Shown here: one piece after another, positions 34,588 to 43,058 of the stretch
Layout of the letters: each line of letters opens with the position of its first letter
How positions within the stretch are numbered: position 1 is the stretch's first letter
From: Arthrobacter yangruifuii
GTDB lineage: Bacteria; Actinomycetota; Actinomycetes; Actinomycetales; Micrococcaceae
DNA length: 64,000 bases
Direction of reading: 5' to 3'
Assembly (NCBI RefSeq): GCF_009192775.1
Contig: NZ_VTFX01000005.1
Span: 496,001-560,000 of the forward strand
The notes under the pieces: generated by a model
Seen by the model: only the letters and a program-made list of their open reading frames with translations
Database searches by the model: none
Told to the model about the DNA's origin: nothing
Made by a program: the position numbers and the translations under genes

Positions 34588-35904
34588 GTGCCTGTGATTT
34601 CCACCCCTGACACCCTGCGGCCTGCCGCGGGTCCCATCGACAATGCCGAGGCGGAGCGGATCCGGAATGACTTTCCGATCCTGGACCAGGAGGTCAACGG
34701 GCACCGGCTGGTCTACCTGGATTCCGGAGCCACCTCGCAGAATCCGCTCAGCGTGATCGAAGCGGAGCAGGAGTTCTACGAACAGCGCAACTCCGCCGTC
34801 CACCGCGGTGCGCATACGCTGGCGGTCGCCGCCACCGATGTCTATGAGCAGGCCCGCGAAACGGTCTCGGCCTTCATCAATGCCCGTCCCCAGGAGCTGG
34901 TCTGGACCTCCAACGCCACCGAGGCGCTGAACCTGATCGCCTATTCCTTCTCCAACGCCTCGCTGGGCCGCGGCGGGGAAGCGGCCCGCCGCTTCGCGCT
35001 GGGTGCCGGCGATGAGATTGTGGTGACGGAAATGGAGCACCACGCCAACCTCATTCCCTGGCAGGAGCTCGCGGCGCGCACCGGCGCAACCCTGCGTTTC
35101 ATTCCGGTGGACGACGACGGCGCGCTGCGGCTGGAGGAAGCGGAACGGATCATCGGCCCGCGCACCCGCCTGCTGGCCTTCTCCCACGCCTCCAACGTGC
35201 TCGGCACCATCAACCCGGTGGACACCCTGGTGGCAATGGCACACCGGCACGGCGCACTGGTGGTGCTGGACGCCTGCCAGTCCGTGCCGCACCTTCCGGT
35301 GGACGTGAAAGCGCTCGACGTCGATTTCCTGGCCTTCTCCGGGCACAAGATGCTCGGCCCCACCGGCATCGGTGCCCTGTACGGCAAGGCGGAACTGCTG
35401 AACGCGATGCCGCCCTTCCTGACCGGCGGGTCCATGATCACCACCGTGACCATGGAGAAGGCCGACTACCTGCCCGCACCGCAGCGCTTCGAGGCCGGCA
35501 CGCAGCGGATTTCGCAGGCGATGGCCCTGGGCACCGCCGCCAACTACCTGAGCGAAACCGGCATGGACCGCATCCACGCCTGGGAGGCGCAGCTGGGGCA
35601 GCGGCTGGTGGCCGGCCTGGAACAGATTGACGGTATCCGGGTCCTCGGCCCGAAGGCGGGCGTGGAGCGGATCGGGCTGGCGGCGTTCGACGTCGTCGGC
35701 GTCCACTCCCACGACGTCGGCCAGTTCCTGGATGACCAGGGCATCGCCGTCCGCGTGGGCCACCACTGCGCCCAGCCGCTGCACCGGCGCCTGGGGCTGG
35801 TTTCCACCACCCGCGCCAGCACCTACCTCTACAACACCACCGACGACGTCGATGCCTTCCTGGCCGCGGTGGCCGGCGTCCGTCCCTTCTTTGGAGTGAA
35901 ATAA
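34588..35904 (+). CDS. sufS: Cysteine desulfurase SufS
   Basis: 438 residues from GTG 34588, chosen for the AAGGAG ribosome site eight bases ahead; the open frame extends upstream to 34483 without support. Fold-type I PLP enzyme: VYLDSGATSQNP near the N-terminus, EMEHHANLIPW, DACQSVPH, the PLP lysine K254 in FLAFSGHKMLGPTGIG, and the catalytic cysteine C394 in RVGHHCAQPLHRRLG. It takes sulfur from cysteine as a persulfide for Fe-S assembly in the cytoplasm. The SufU gene follows immediately, supplying the sulfur acceptor. Housekeeping in character, unlike its neighbours. Confidence 0.95.
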   Translation: MPVISTPDTLRPAAGPIDNAEAERIRNDFPILDQEVNGHRLVYLDSGATSQNPLSVIEAEQEFYEQRNSAVHRGAHTLAVAATDVYEQARETVSAFINARPQELVWTSNATEALNLIAYSFSNASLGRGGEAARRFALGAGDEIVVTEMEHHANLIPWQELAARTGATLRFIPVDDDGALRLEEAERIIGPRTRLLAFSHASNVLGTINPVDTLVAMAHRHGALVVLDACQSVPHLPVDVKALDVDFLAFSGHKMLGPTGIGALYGKAELLNAMPPFLTGGSMITTVTMEKADYLPAPQRFEAGTQRISQAMALGTAANYLSETGMDRIHAWEAQLGQRLVAGLEQIDGIRVLGPKAGVERIGLAAFDVVGVHSHDVGQFLDDQGIAVRVGHHCAQPLHRRLGLVSTTRASTYLYNTTDDVDAFLAAVAGVRPFFGVK

Positions 35905-36363
35905 ATGAGTTCCGACCTGCAGCAGCTGTACCAGCAGATCATCCTGGAACACGCCAAGCGGCGCCTCGGCGACGGGCTGGCCGAGGTTCCGGCCGGTGCT
36001 GCGTCGGGGGAATCCCACCAGCTCAATCCCACCTGCGGAGACGAGATCACGCTGCGCGCCGTCGTCGACGGGTCCACCGTGAAGGGGATCAGCTGGGAAG
36101 GGCAGGGCTGCTCCATCTCGATGGCCTCGGCCTCGGTACTGACCGAAATGGTGGCCGGACTGGACCGCGGGCAGGCAGCCGAGCTGGTGGAGGAATTCCG
36201 GACGCTCATGCGCTCCCGCGGCAGCATCGAGCCGGACGAGGAAGTGCTGGGCGATGCCGCAGCCTTCGCCGGTGTGGCCCGCTATCCGGCCCGGGTCAAG
36301 TGCGCGATGCTCGCCTGGGTGGCCTTGGAAGAGGCCCTGGACTCGGCCGCCCCGGCAGCCTAG
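35905..36363 (+). CDS. sufU: SufU-type Fe-S assembly / sulfur-transfer protein
   Basis: 152 residues; ATG directly abuts the sufS stop. Ligand residues of the SufU/IscU-like fold are present: C44 and D46 in NPTCGDE, C69 in GQGCSIS, and C133 in VKCAML. These form the Zn site that accepts persulfide sulfur from SufS. The insertion between the second and third cysteines (about 63 residues) matches SufU rather than IscU. Co-transcribed with sufS. Confidence 0.94.
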   Translation: MSSDLQQLYQQIILEHAKRRLGDGLAEVPAGAASGESHQLNPTCGDEITLRAVVDGSTVKGISWEGQGCSISMASASVLTEMVAGLDRGQAAELVEEFRTLMRSRGSIEPDEEVLGDAAAFAGVARYPARVKCAMLAWVALEEALDSAAPAA

Positions 36364-36522
36364 GCGCCTCCGCGTCCGCAGGTAACCGTGTGCGCAGTTG
36401 CGCGTAACGCGCCAGGCTTAGCGGGTATCCAACACGCTTCCGAGACTCCCGGACCTGAGATTGGCTTCAGGTAACTAGCCGCCCGCCGCAGAGGGGCCGG
36501 CTTCAATCTCCGGGGGGACATT
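36364..36522 (+). promoter_or_regulatory. Probable promoter/leader region of gmd-fcl
   Basis: A 159-base gap. It contains an imperfect palindrome GCGCGTAACGCGC near 36399-36411. Similar GCGTAAC/TAACGCG sequence occurs in the two propeller promoter regions. A GGGGGGA ribosome site precedes the TTG start of gmd. No confident -10/-35 pair identified. Confidence 0.3.
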
Positions 36523-37551
36523 TTGCCTAAGCGCGCAGTGATTACAGGTATCACGGGACAGGACGGCTCCTACCTTGCAGAGCTTCTGCTGAGGAAGGGG
36601 TACGAGGTCCACGGCCTCATCCGCCGCGCCTCCACCTTCAATACCTCCCGGGTGGAGCACCTCTACGTGGACCCGCATGATCCCGAGGCAAAGCTCTTCC
36701 TGCACTACGGGGACCTCAGCGACGGATCCCGCCTGGTGACCATGTTGGCCGGACTGAAGCCGGACGAGGTCTACAACCTTGCCGCGCAGTCCCACGTCCG
36801 GGTCTCCTTCGACGAGCCCGAGCACACCGGGAATACCACCGGCATGGGAACGGTCCGGCTCCTCGAGGCCGTGCGGCTGGCGGGAATCGACACCCGGTTC
36901 TACCAGGCGTCCTCGTCCGAAATGTACGGGGCCACGCCGCCGCCGCAGAGCGAGGACACCCCGTTTTATCCCCGGTCGCCCTACGGTGCCGCGAAGGTCT
37001 ACAGTTACTGGATTACGCGGAACTACCGTGAGGCCTACGGCATGTACGCGGTGAACGGCATTCTGTTCAACCACGAATCCCCCCGGCGCGGAGAAACGTT
37101 CGTCACCCGGAAAATCACGCGGGCGGTCGCCGCTATCAAGGCCGGTCAGCAGCAGCATCTCTTCATGGGCAACCTGGATGCGAGCCGTGACTGGGGCTAT
37201 GCCGCCGAATACGTGGAGGGCATGTGGCGCATGCTGCAGGCCGACGAGCCCGATGATTATGTGCTGGCCACCGGCGGCAGCTACAGCGTGCGGGACTTCC
37301 TCACCATCGCGTTTGAGCATGCCGGCCTCAACTGGGAAGACCACGTCAAGTTCGACGAACGCTACCTCCGCCCCACGGAAGTCGATTCCCTCCTGGGGGA
37401 TCCATCCAAGGCGCAGGAGAAGCTCGGATGGAAGGCCACGGTGCACACTCCGGACCTGGCCCGCATCATGGTGGACGCGGACATTGAGATGCTCAAGCAC
37501 CCGGGCCGCAACTGGATTGACACGGTGAACCTCGACTGCTGGAACGATTAG
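36523..37551 (+). CDS. gmd: GDP-mannose 4,6-dehydratase
   Basis: 342 residues from TTG 36523 with GGGGGGA upstream. Short-chain dehydrogenase fold: nucleotide-binding [17 protein letters not shown] at the N-terminus, a GDP-mannose-type [15 protein letters not shown], the catalytic tyrosine/lysine Y154-xxx-K158 ([12 protein letters not shown]), and [16 protein letters not shown], all typical of Gmd. It converts GDP-D-mannose to GDP-4-keto-6-deoxymannose. The next gene finishes GDP-L-fucose, one base downstream of this stop. No mannose-1-phosphate guanylyltransferase gene is in the window, so GDP-mannose comes from elsewhere. Confidence 0.96.
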   Translation: MPKRAVITGITGQDGSYLAELLLRKGYEVHGLIRRASTFNTSRVEHLYVDPHDPEAKLFLHYGDLSDGSRLVTMLAGLKPDEVYNLAAQSHVRVSFDEPEHTGNTTGMGTVRLLEAVRLAGIDTRFYQASSSEMYGATPPPQSEDTPFYPRSPYGAAKVYSYWITRNYREAYGMYAVNGILFNHESPRRGETFVTRKITRAVAAIKAGQQQHLFMGNLDASRDWGYAAEYVEGMWRMLQADEPDDYVLATGGSYSVRDFLTIAFEHAGLNWEDHVKFDERYLRPTEVDSLLGDPSKAQEKLGWKATVHTPDLARIMVDADIEMLKHPGRNWIDTVNLDCWND

Positions 37552-37552
37552 C

Positions 37553-38542
37553 GTGGTCTCGGTTCCTCTGGCGGACGGTACGGGCTTCCAGCCCGGGATC
37601 CTGGACCGCGCCGCACCCTTCTATGTTGCCGGACACCGCGGCCTCGTGGGCTCGGCTATCTGGCGCAGACTCGAATCCGCCGGTTTTACGGATCTTAGCG
37701 GCCGGACTTCCAGCGAACTGGATCTGAAGGACCGCGCAGCCGTCTTCGACTACTTCGCGGAGACCACCCCCCGCTACGTGGTCCTGGCGGCAGCAAAAGT
37801 GGGCGGAATCCTCGCCAATGACACGTACCCGGTGGACTTCCTGACCGAGAACCTGCAGATCCAGATCAACGTGCTGGACGCCGCCCGCGAACACGGCGTG
37901 GAACGCCTGCTTTTCCTGGGCTCGTCCTGCATCTATCCCAAGTTTGCCGAGCAGCCCATTTCCGAGGACGCGCTGCTCACCGGGCACCTCGAGCCCACCA
38001 ATGACGCCTACGCGATCGCGAAGATTGCCGGCATCATGCACATCCAGGCCGTCCGCCGGCAGTACGGCCTGCCCTGGATCTCGGCGATGCCCACCAACCT
38101 GTACGGCCCCGGGGACAACTTCTCCGCGGAGGGATCCCACGTCCTTCCCGCACTCATCCGCCGGTACGACGACGCCGCGCGGCAGGGCCTGGACACGGTG
38201 ACCAACTGGGGGACCGGTTCCCCCCGGCGGGAATTCCTGCACGTGGATGACATGGCTGCCGCCTGCCTTCACCTGCTGGAGCATTATGACGGCCCGCAGC
38301 AGGTGAACGTGGGCACCGGCTCGGACCTCACCATCAGGGAACTGGCCGGCCTGGTTGCGGAGGCCGTGGGCTACACCGGGGCCATCGAGTGGGACACCTC
38401 CAAACCCGACGGAACACCGCAGAAGCTTTTGGACGTCTCCAAACTGACCGCCGCCGGCTGGACCGCGCAGATCAGTCTGGCGGACGGGATCCGGGACACG
38501 GTGTCCTGGTACCGGGGCAACCAGGCCGCGTTGCGCGGCTGA
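37553..38542 (+). CDS. fcl: GDP-L-fucose synthase
   Basis: 329 residues from GTG 37553. Extended SDR: dinucleotide-binding FYVAGHRGLVGSAIWRRL, GSSCIYPKFAEQPI containing the active-site serine/cysteine region, and Y153-xxx-K157 in DAYAIAKIAGIMH. It epimerises and reduces the Gmd product with NADPH to GDP-L-fucose. One base separates it from gmd, so they form a two-gene operon. It provides a deoxy-sugar donor for one or both polysaccharides in this window. Confidence 0.96.
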   Translation: MVSVPLADGTGFQPGILDRAAPFYVAGHRGLVGSAIWRRLESAGFTDLSGRTSSELDLKDRAAVFDYFAETTPRYVVLAAAKVGGILANDTYPVDFLTENLQIQINVLDAAREHGVERLLFLGSSCIYPKFAEQPISEDALLTGHLEPTNDAYAIAKIAGIMHIQAVRRQYGLPWISAMPTNLYGPGDNFSAEGSHVLPALIRRYDDAARQGLDTVTNWGTGSPRREFLHVDDMAAACLHLLEHYDGPQQVNVGTGSDLTIRELAGLVAEAVGYTGAIEWDTSKPDGTPQKLLDVSKLTAAGWTAQISLADGIRDTVSWYRGNQAALRG

Positions 38543-38590
38543 CTATTCGGCGGCAGGATCCCGGGTCGCGTTGAGCGGTGTCTAGTCCGG

Positions 38591-39904
38591 TTACGGGCGG
38601 CCCATGCTCCGGTAGGTCCAGCCGGCGGTCCGCCAGGCGGCCGGGTCCAGCACGTTCCGGCCGTCAATGATGTTCGTGTCCGTGACGAGGGCGGCCGTGG
38701 CTGCCGGGTCCAGGTTCCGGTATTCCTTCCATTCGGTCAGCAGCACCACGGCGTGGGCGTTCAGCAGCGCGTTTTCGGTGACCGGTTCGTAGGTCAGCTC
38801 GGGGAATCGCCCCTTGGCGTTCTGCAGGGCCTCGGGGTCCGTCACGGTGACGGTGGCGCCCTGCAGCTGCATCTGCGCTGCGGCGCTGAGCGCGGGGGAG
38901 TCCCGCACATCGTCACTCTCCGGCTTGAAGGCAGCGCCCAGGATGGTGACGCGCTTGCCCATCAGGGAGCCGCCGCAGATCTCACGCGTCATCTCCACTA
39001 CCTTGGAGCGGCGGCGCATGTTGATGGCATCCACCTCGCGCAGGAAGGTCAGGGCCTGGTCGGCGCCCAGTTCTCCGGCGCGGGCCATGAAGGCGCGGAT
39101 GTCCTTGGGCAGGCAGCCGCCGCCGAAGCCGACGCCGGCGTTGAGGAACTTGCGGCCAATCCGGTCATCCATGCCGATGGCATCCGCCAGGGCCGAGACG
39201 TCTGCCCCCGAGGCCTCGCAGACCTCCGCCATGGCGTTGATGAAGCTGATTTTGGTGGCGAGGAAGGAATTCGCGGCGGTCTTGACCAGTTCCGCCGTGG
39301 CGTAGTCCACGGTCAGGCGCGGGGTGCCCGTGGAGAGGGGTGCGGCGTAGACCTCGTCCAGGGCGGCGACGGCGGCGGTGCCGGCAGCGCCGTCAGGGAC
39401 GCCGTAGACAAAGCGGTCCGGGGAGAGGGTGTCCTGCACGGCGTGGCCTTCGCGCAGGAACTCAGGGTTCCAGGCCAGGACGGCGCCCGGGGCGTCCTCG
39501 GCCAGCTGGTCTGCCAGGCGGGCGGCGGTGCCCACCGGGACGGTGGACTTGCCCACCACGATGTTGCCCGGCTTCAGGTACGGTGCGAGGCCGGCGACGG
39601 CGGCGTCGACGAACCGCAGGTCGGCGGCGTATTCACCCTTGCGCTGGGGGGTGCCCACGCAGACGAAGTGCACGTCCGCTCCGGCGGCGTCGGCCAGGTC
39701 GGTGCTGAACTTCAGCCGGCCGGTGGCCTGGGACTCGGCGAGCAGCTCCGGCAGGCCCGGTTCGAAGAACGGTGCCCGCCCTGCGGCAAGCTCGTTGACC
39801 TTGGCCTGGTCAACGTCAATGCCTACAACGTCATGACCCAGTTTCGCCATGGAGGCGGCGTGGACTGCTCCCAGATAGCCGCAGCCGATAACCGAAAGAC
39901 GCAT
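38591..39904 (-). CDS. ugd: UDP-glucose 6-dehydrogenase
   Basis: 437 residues. Rossmann N-terminus (MRLSVIGCGYLGAVHAASM), FFEPGLPELL, NPEFLREGHAVQD, the catalytic cysteine C264 in GFGGGCLPKD, and a C-terminal UDP-binding domain. It oxidises UDP-glucose twice with NAD+ to UDP-glucuronate, giving an acidic building block for the polymer. It runs convergently to fcl with 48 bases between their stops. Confidence 0.95.
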   Translation of the reverse strand: MRLSVIGCGYLGAVHAASMAKLGHDVVGIDVDQAKVNELAAGRAPFFEPGLPELLAESQATGRLKFSTDLADAAGADVHFVCVGTPQRKGEYAADLRFVDAAVAGLAPYLKPGNIVVGKSTVPVGTAARLADQLAEDAPGAVLAWNPEFLREGHAVQDTLSPDRFVYGVPDGAAGTAAVAALDEVYAAPLSTGTPRLTVDYATAELVKTAANSFLATKISFINAMAEVCEASGADVSALADAIGMDDRIGRKFLNAGVGFGGGCLPKDIRAFMARAGELGADQALTFLREVDAINMRRRSKVVEMTREICGGSLMGKRVTILGAAFKPESDDVRDSPALSAAAQMQLQGATVTVTDPEALQNAKGRFPELTYEPVTENALLNAHAVVLLTEWKEYRNLDPAATAALVTDTNIIDGRNVLDPAAWRTAGWTYRSMGRP

Positions 39905-40058
39905 ATTTCCCCATTAGCTCGAAAACAAAAAGACCCGAGTATCTTATCCCTTCCGAGGGTGCAAGTGGAAAACACGCGGCAGTCATACGTACCGCAAGTC
40001 ATTGTGCCAGTATGAATTACTGTTTCCAGGAACGAAATTCCCCCATAGTTTCGGGGCC

Positions 40059-40196
40059 ATGAGCACAACTGAACCGAGAAGAGAATGGCGCCGCACGCGC
40101 ACCCGCCGGACCCGCCGCGAATGGGCGGCATATGCGGCCGTTGTGGCGCTGGCGCTGGTCACAGTAGTGGTGTTGTTCTTCGCTCTATCCAGATGA
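40059..40196 (+). CDS. Small basic single-pass membrane protein (hypothetical)
   Basis: 45 residues from ATG 40059. An Arg-rich N-terminus (EPRREWRRTRTRRTRREW) precedes one hydrophobic helix (AAYAAVVALALVTVVVLFF). The frame is open back to 40002 but the upstream residues are less convincing. It is followed by a strong stem terminator at 40221-40262, which supports a real transcript. No family recognised. It is monocistronic between ugd (minus) and the LAXTG protein (minus). Confidence 0.5.
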   Translation: MSTTEPRREWRRTRTRRTRREWAAYAAVVALALVTVVVLFFALSR

Positions 40197-40220
40197 ACGC
40201 ATAATCTCACGTGAAAATGC

Positions 40221-40262
40221 CAGAGGGAGGCTGGAAACCGCTTGGTTTCCAGCCTCCCTCTG
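40221..40262. terminator. Strong bidirectional stem-loop terminator
   Basis: A perfect 19-bp stem (CAGAGGGAGGCTGGAAACC at 40221-40239 against 40244-40262) with loop GCTT lies between the convergent small membrane protein gene and the LAXTG surface protein gene. T-rich sequence (TTGCTGATT) follows on the plus strand. Confidence 0.8.
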
Positions 40263-40303
40263 TTGCTGATTAGCTGTGCCGTTGAACCCAGCTAAACGGC
40301 TAG

Positions 40304-40900
40304 TTAGGCATTCTTGCGACGGGCAACCGTCACGGTGGCTACGCCTGCACCCAGAGCCAGGACGCCTGCGGCACCCCACAGCATCATGGCGGAGTCGGCA
40401 CCGGTGTTGGCCAGGCCGTTGTCAGCAGAAGCATTGGTGCCTGTGCCTACACCAGTTCCTGCACCACTTCCGGTGCCAGCGCCGCCGGCAGCTGCGGGGT
40501 CAACCACAACGGCCGCGGTCACCTGGTGGCCCGAGGTCAGGCCCGTGGCAGTCAGGGTGTAGGTACCGGGAGCATCACCAAGGGTGACGTCGGCGGAGAA
40601 TGAACCGTCGGGGTTTGCCACGACGGTATTGGTGCCCACGAGCTGCGCGAGGATAATGGGGCTGCTGATGCCAGTGCCGGCCACGATCTGGGGATCATTG
40701 GCGTAGGTCACGTCAATGCGGATCTGCTCTCCACCGGTGAATCCGGCTCCGCTGAAGACGATGGTGGCGCCGGGGGTAACGATGGTGGCGCTGACAGAGC
40801 CGGTGACGGGGGCGGGGTAGCTGGAGACGGCGTTAGCGGCGCCGGCGCCGACAAAGGCGAGGGATCCGGCCAGGACCAGTGCGGATACGGTTTTTTTCAT
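40304..40900 (-). CDS. Secreted surface protein with LAXTG sorting signal
   Basis: 198 residues from ATG 40900 (GGGGAG upstream). Sec signal peptide (MKKTVSALVLAGSLAFVGAG...ANA, about 1-24), then an immunoglobulin-like beta domain of about 110 residues (TPGATIVFSGAGFTGGEQIR, APGTYTLTATG). A Gly/Thr/Ala-rich spacer follows, and at 163-198 comes LANTG, a hydrophobic segment and an ARRKNA positive tail. LAXTG is the preferred site of class E sortases in actinobacteria, so covalent anchoring to peptidoglycan is expected. No sortase gene is in this window. Confidence 0.85.
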   Translation of the reverse strand: MKKTVSALVLAGSLAFVGAGAANAVSSYPAPVTGSVSATIVTPGATIVFSGAGFTGGEQIRIDVTYANDPQIVAGTGISSPIILAQLVGTNTVVANPDGSFSADVTLGDAPGTYTLTATGLTSGHQVTAAVVVDPAAAGGAGTGSGAGTGVGTGTNASADNGLANTGADSAMMLWGAAGVLALGAGVATVTVARRKNA

Positions 40901-40936
40901 GTGTGAGACTCCCCGGTGCGATAGATAAAGACTGCG

Positions 40937-40942
40937 GTTATA
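40937..40942 (-). promoter_or_regulatory. Possible -10 element of the LAXTG gene
   Basis: On the minus strand TATAAC lies about 37 bases before the ATG at 40900, in otherwise AT-rich sequence. No good -35 hexamer is present at 16-18 bases. The rest of the 239-base gap up to 41139 holds nothing else I recognise. Confidence 0.35.
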
Positions 40943-41139
40943 GACGGTCGGTTCCCACCAAGAACCCGTGAAACCAAGCCCAAAATTTTTTGATGTTTCA
41001 TGTGCTCCGGCGTTCACTCTGCATTGCCAGCAACACATTCCGTCCGCAAATACTTTGCGGTGAGGAACACTCTTACGGTAACAGGTACTGCCCCCAGTTC
41101 CAAGCGTTGTGTGATATGTACTGAGAATGTACCTTCCCT

Positions 41140-43017
41140 CTATTGGCAGGACTCACGCCGATCCATAGGAATTATGACATCTTGAACTGCTTGCACTGAG
41201 GGAGTTACCTGGAGCTTGGGCTCGGAATCCTGAACTACCCGGGTGAACCCGATGTCAATCAGTGCCGTTTCCCCGGGCGCTAGCTCTAACGTCACAGTTC
41301 CAACCGGCCGTTGGCCATGTTTACCAGCTCCGATGGGTACGGGGATCCCATTGATTCGGGCCGATGCCACGAGAGCTTGTGATGGCCCATAAAACACGTA
41401 GTTTGTACGGAAATTTCCCGGTTCCACCCCAAATGCCCCGTCACCCGTCACGTAGGAGGGAAGCGAAGCGGCAGCATCCAGGGGTGCCTTGTTCTGCACG
41501 GTGAGATGGACCGTGTACTCGCCGTAGCCGTCGTGTTGGCATGTCTGAACCAACTGCACCGTGCGTGATGCGTAGTAATCCATTTTGGCACCGGTTCCAT
41601 CATTGAAGTACGCTCCGAAGCTGGCGCCACCCGCGTCCGAGCCCGTAACTTCGCCTCCGAGGGCCGTGGACGAAATGATGTTCTGTTCATCTCTGACATT
41701 GGACCACAGATATAATCGGCGCTCTTGAGCGCTGGTGCTCAAGGCCTTGATCAGTTGTTCGCTGTCTCCTCCCCCATCCGTAAAAGCTGAAAATATACTT
41801 GCAGCTACTGCCGCAAAGTAGGCATCCTGGGCTGCGGGCTCCTCGATTTCCCGATACACATCGGACAGGAGAGTGCTGACCACATTATCCTGGGTCAAGG
41901 ACTGGGGCAGTGACGTTCCGTCGATTGCGCTTACTACCACGGGGTCGGTCAGATCTACAGGTCCGGTGGCCTCCAACAGGTGGGCCAATACTACGGGGTC
42001 CAACGCCAGTACTCCGTCTATTGTTTGACCGGGCCGGCGTGCTTCCCACATCCGCTTGGCAGTTTCTGCGGCGGTCGGGAAATGGGGGGTGAGATTGACG
42101 TTCTGCATCTGCGTCCCGAGCCGTTTTGTGTATAGCTTCTCCTGATCTGTATCCACGTCGAGCGCCGGTGTGAATGCCTCGATGGCCCCCGCGCTGCTTT
42201 GCTCTCCCAGGCTTATGCGGCCGTTAGCCGCTTTTAACACCGCTATAGCACCAGGAATTCCACCCGTGGCCCTAGACTCGGCGCTGTTCTGGACTAAGAC
42301 CAGGTAGTTCCGCTCCCCGTCAGCGCCAAGCATGCTGGGGAGCAGCTGCGCTGCGGATGACGCGGTAGCAAGCGCTCCGCTGACGGGCTTGAGTTGCTCA
42401 GTGACGGCACGGACGGGTTCCGCCACCTCGGGCCTCAATGCATCAAGATCAATCGCAGCGAGACGTTCATAAGAAAGGCGAACGGTATCCGCTGCGGCGC
42501 GGATACTTGGAGCGGCGTCTTCCAATTGCGTGACGTTCACCCCGCCGTCGGTAGGGGAAAGCGTCTGCCAGTTCAGTGAATCGTATTTGTCCAGCAGGGG
42601 ACCCGCAGCTCGGATGGCGATGTCGTCAGCAGAGACTGCTACCTCTCGGACTGCACTGAAATTGCTCCCATATTCAGGAACGTAGGAAGCAATCTTCCAA
42701 AGCGGCCCCGCGGTTGTTGAACGGGCGCCGGATGTTTGCGCTTGAATGGCCTCTAAAGATATCTTGGCCGCCTGATGATCGCCATTCTCCAAGTTGTCTC
42801 GTAGCTGTGGCACCAGATCCATTGCCATTTCGAGTTGGCTCCGGACAGAAGATACCTGATGCGCCACGACGACACCAGCGCCGGCGGCTATCAGTAGCAG
42901 CCCGAATGCTCCGAGGGCGATCTGAAAAAAAAGCCGACGACGTTGTTCGCGCTTCGAGGGGCGGCGCTGGTTTTTCTGGATATGGTCGTGCGTGATGCCG
43001 TCGTCGATGGTAGTCAT
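41140..43017 (-). CDS. DUF4012-family membrane-anchored protein
   Basis: 625 residues from ATG 43017; the open frame upstream overlaps the preceding gene. A basic N-terminus (RRPSKREQRRRLFFQ) and one membrane helix (about 33-56) anchor a large external domain. It has the DUF4012 pattern: LLPSMLGADGERNYLVLVQN, SRATGGIPGAIAVLKAANGR, DQEKLYTKRLGTQMQNVNLT and PVVLAHLLEATGPVDL. Function of the family is unknown, but members are common in actinobacterial polysaccharide clusters. It is the last of a minus-strand unit BY-kinase, glycosylphosphotransferase, DUF4012. GC is lower than in the left half of the window. Confidence 0.85.
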   Translation of the reverse strand: MTTIDDGITHDHIQKNQRRPSKREQRRRLFFQIALGAFGLLLIAAGAGVVVAHQVSSVRSQLEMAMDLVPQLRDNLENGDHQAAKISLEAIQAQTSGARSTTAGPLWKIASYVPEYGSNFSAVREVAVSADDIAIRAAGPLLDKYDSLNWQTLSPTDGGVNVTQLEDAAPSIRAAADTVRLSYERLAAIDLDALRPEVAEPVRAVTEQLKPVSGALATASSAAQLLPSMLGADGERNYLVLVQNSAESRATGGIPGAIAVLKAANGRISLGEQSSAGAIEAFTPALDVDTDQEKLYTKRLGTQMQNVNLTPHFPTAAETAKRMWEARRPGQTIDGVLALDPVVLAHLLEATGPVDLTDPVVVSAIDGTSLPQSLTQDNVVSTLLSDVYREIEEPAAQDAYFAAVAASIFSAFTDGGGDSEQLIKALSTSAQERRLYLWSNVRDEQNIISSTALGGEVTGSDAGGASFGAYFNDGTGAKMDYYASRTVQLVQTCQHDGYGEYTVHLTVQNKAPLDAAASLPSYVTGDGAFGVEPGNFRTNYVFYGPSQALVASARINGIPVPIGAGKHGQRPVGTVTLELAPGETALIDIGFTRVVQDSEPKLQVTPSVQAVQDVIIPMDRRESCQ

Positions 43018-43058
43018 ATTGTGCCTTCGGAAGCAGGGGAAAGGAATTAGCGCGTAGG

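Noticed and set aside
39933-39938. CGAGTA (TACTCG on the minus strand) upstream of ugd
   Set aside because: Only about 30 bases from the start codon with no palindromic partner. A -10 at the 28-base spacing would leave almost no leader, so this is probably chance.
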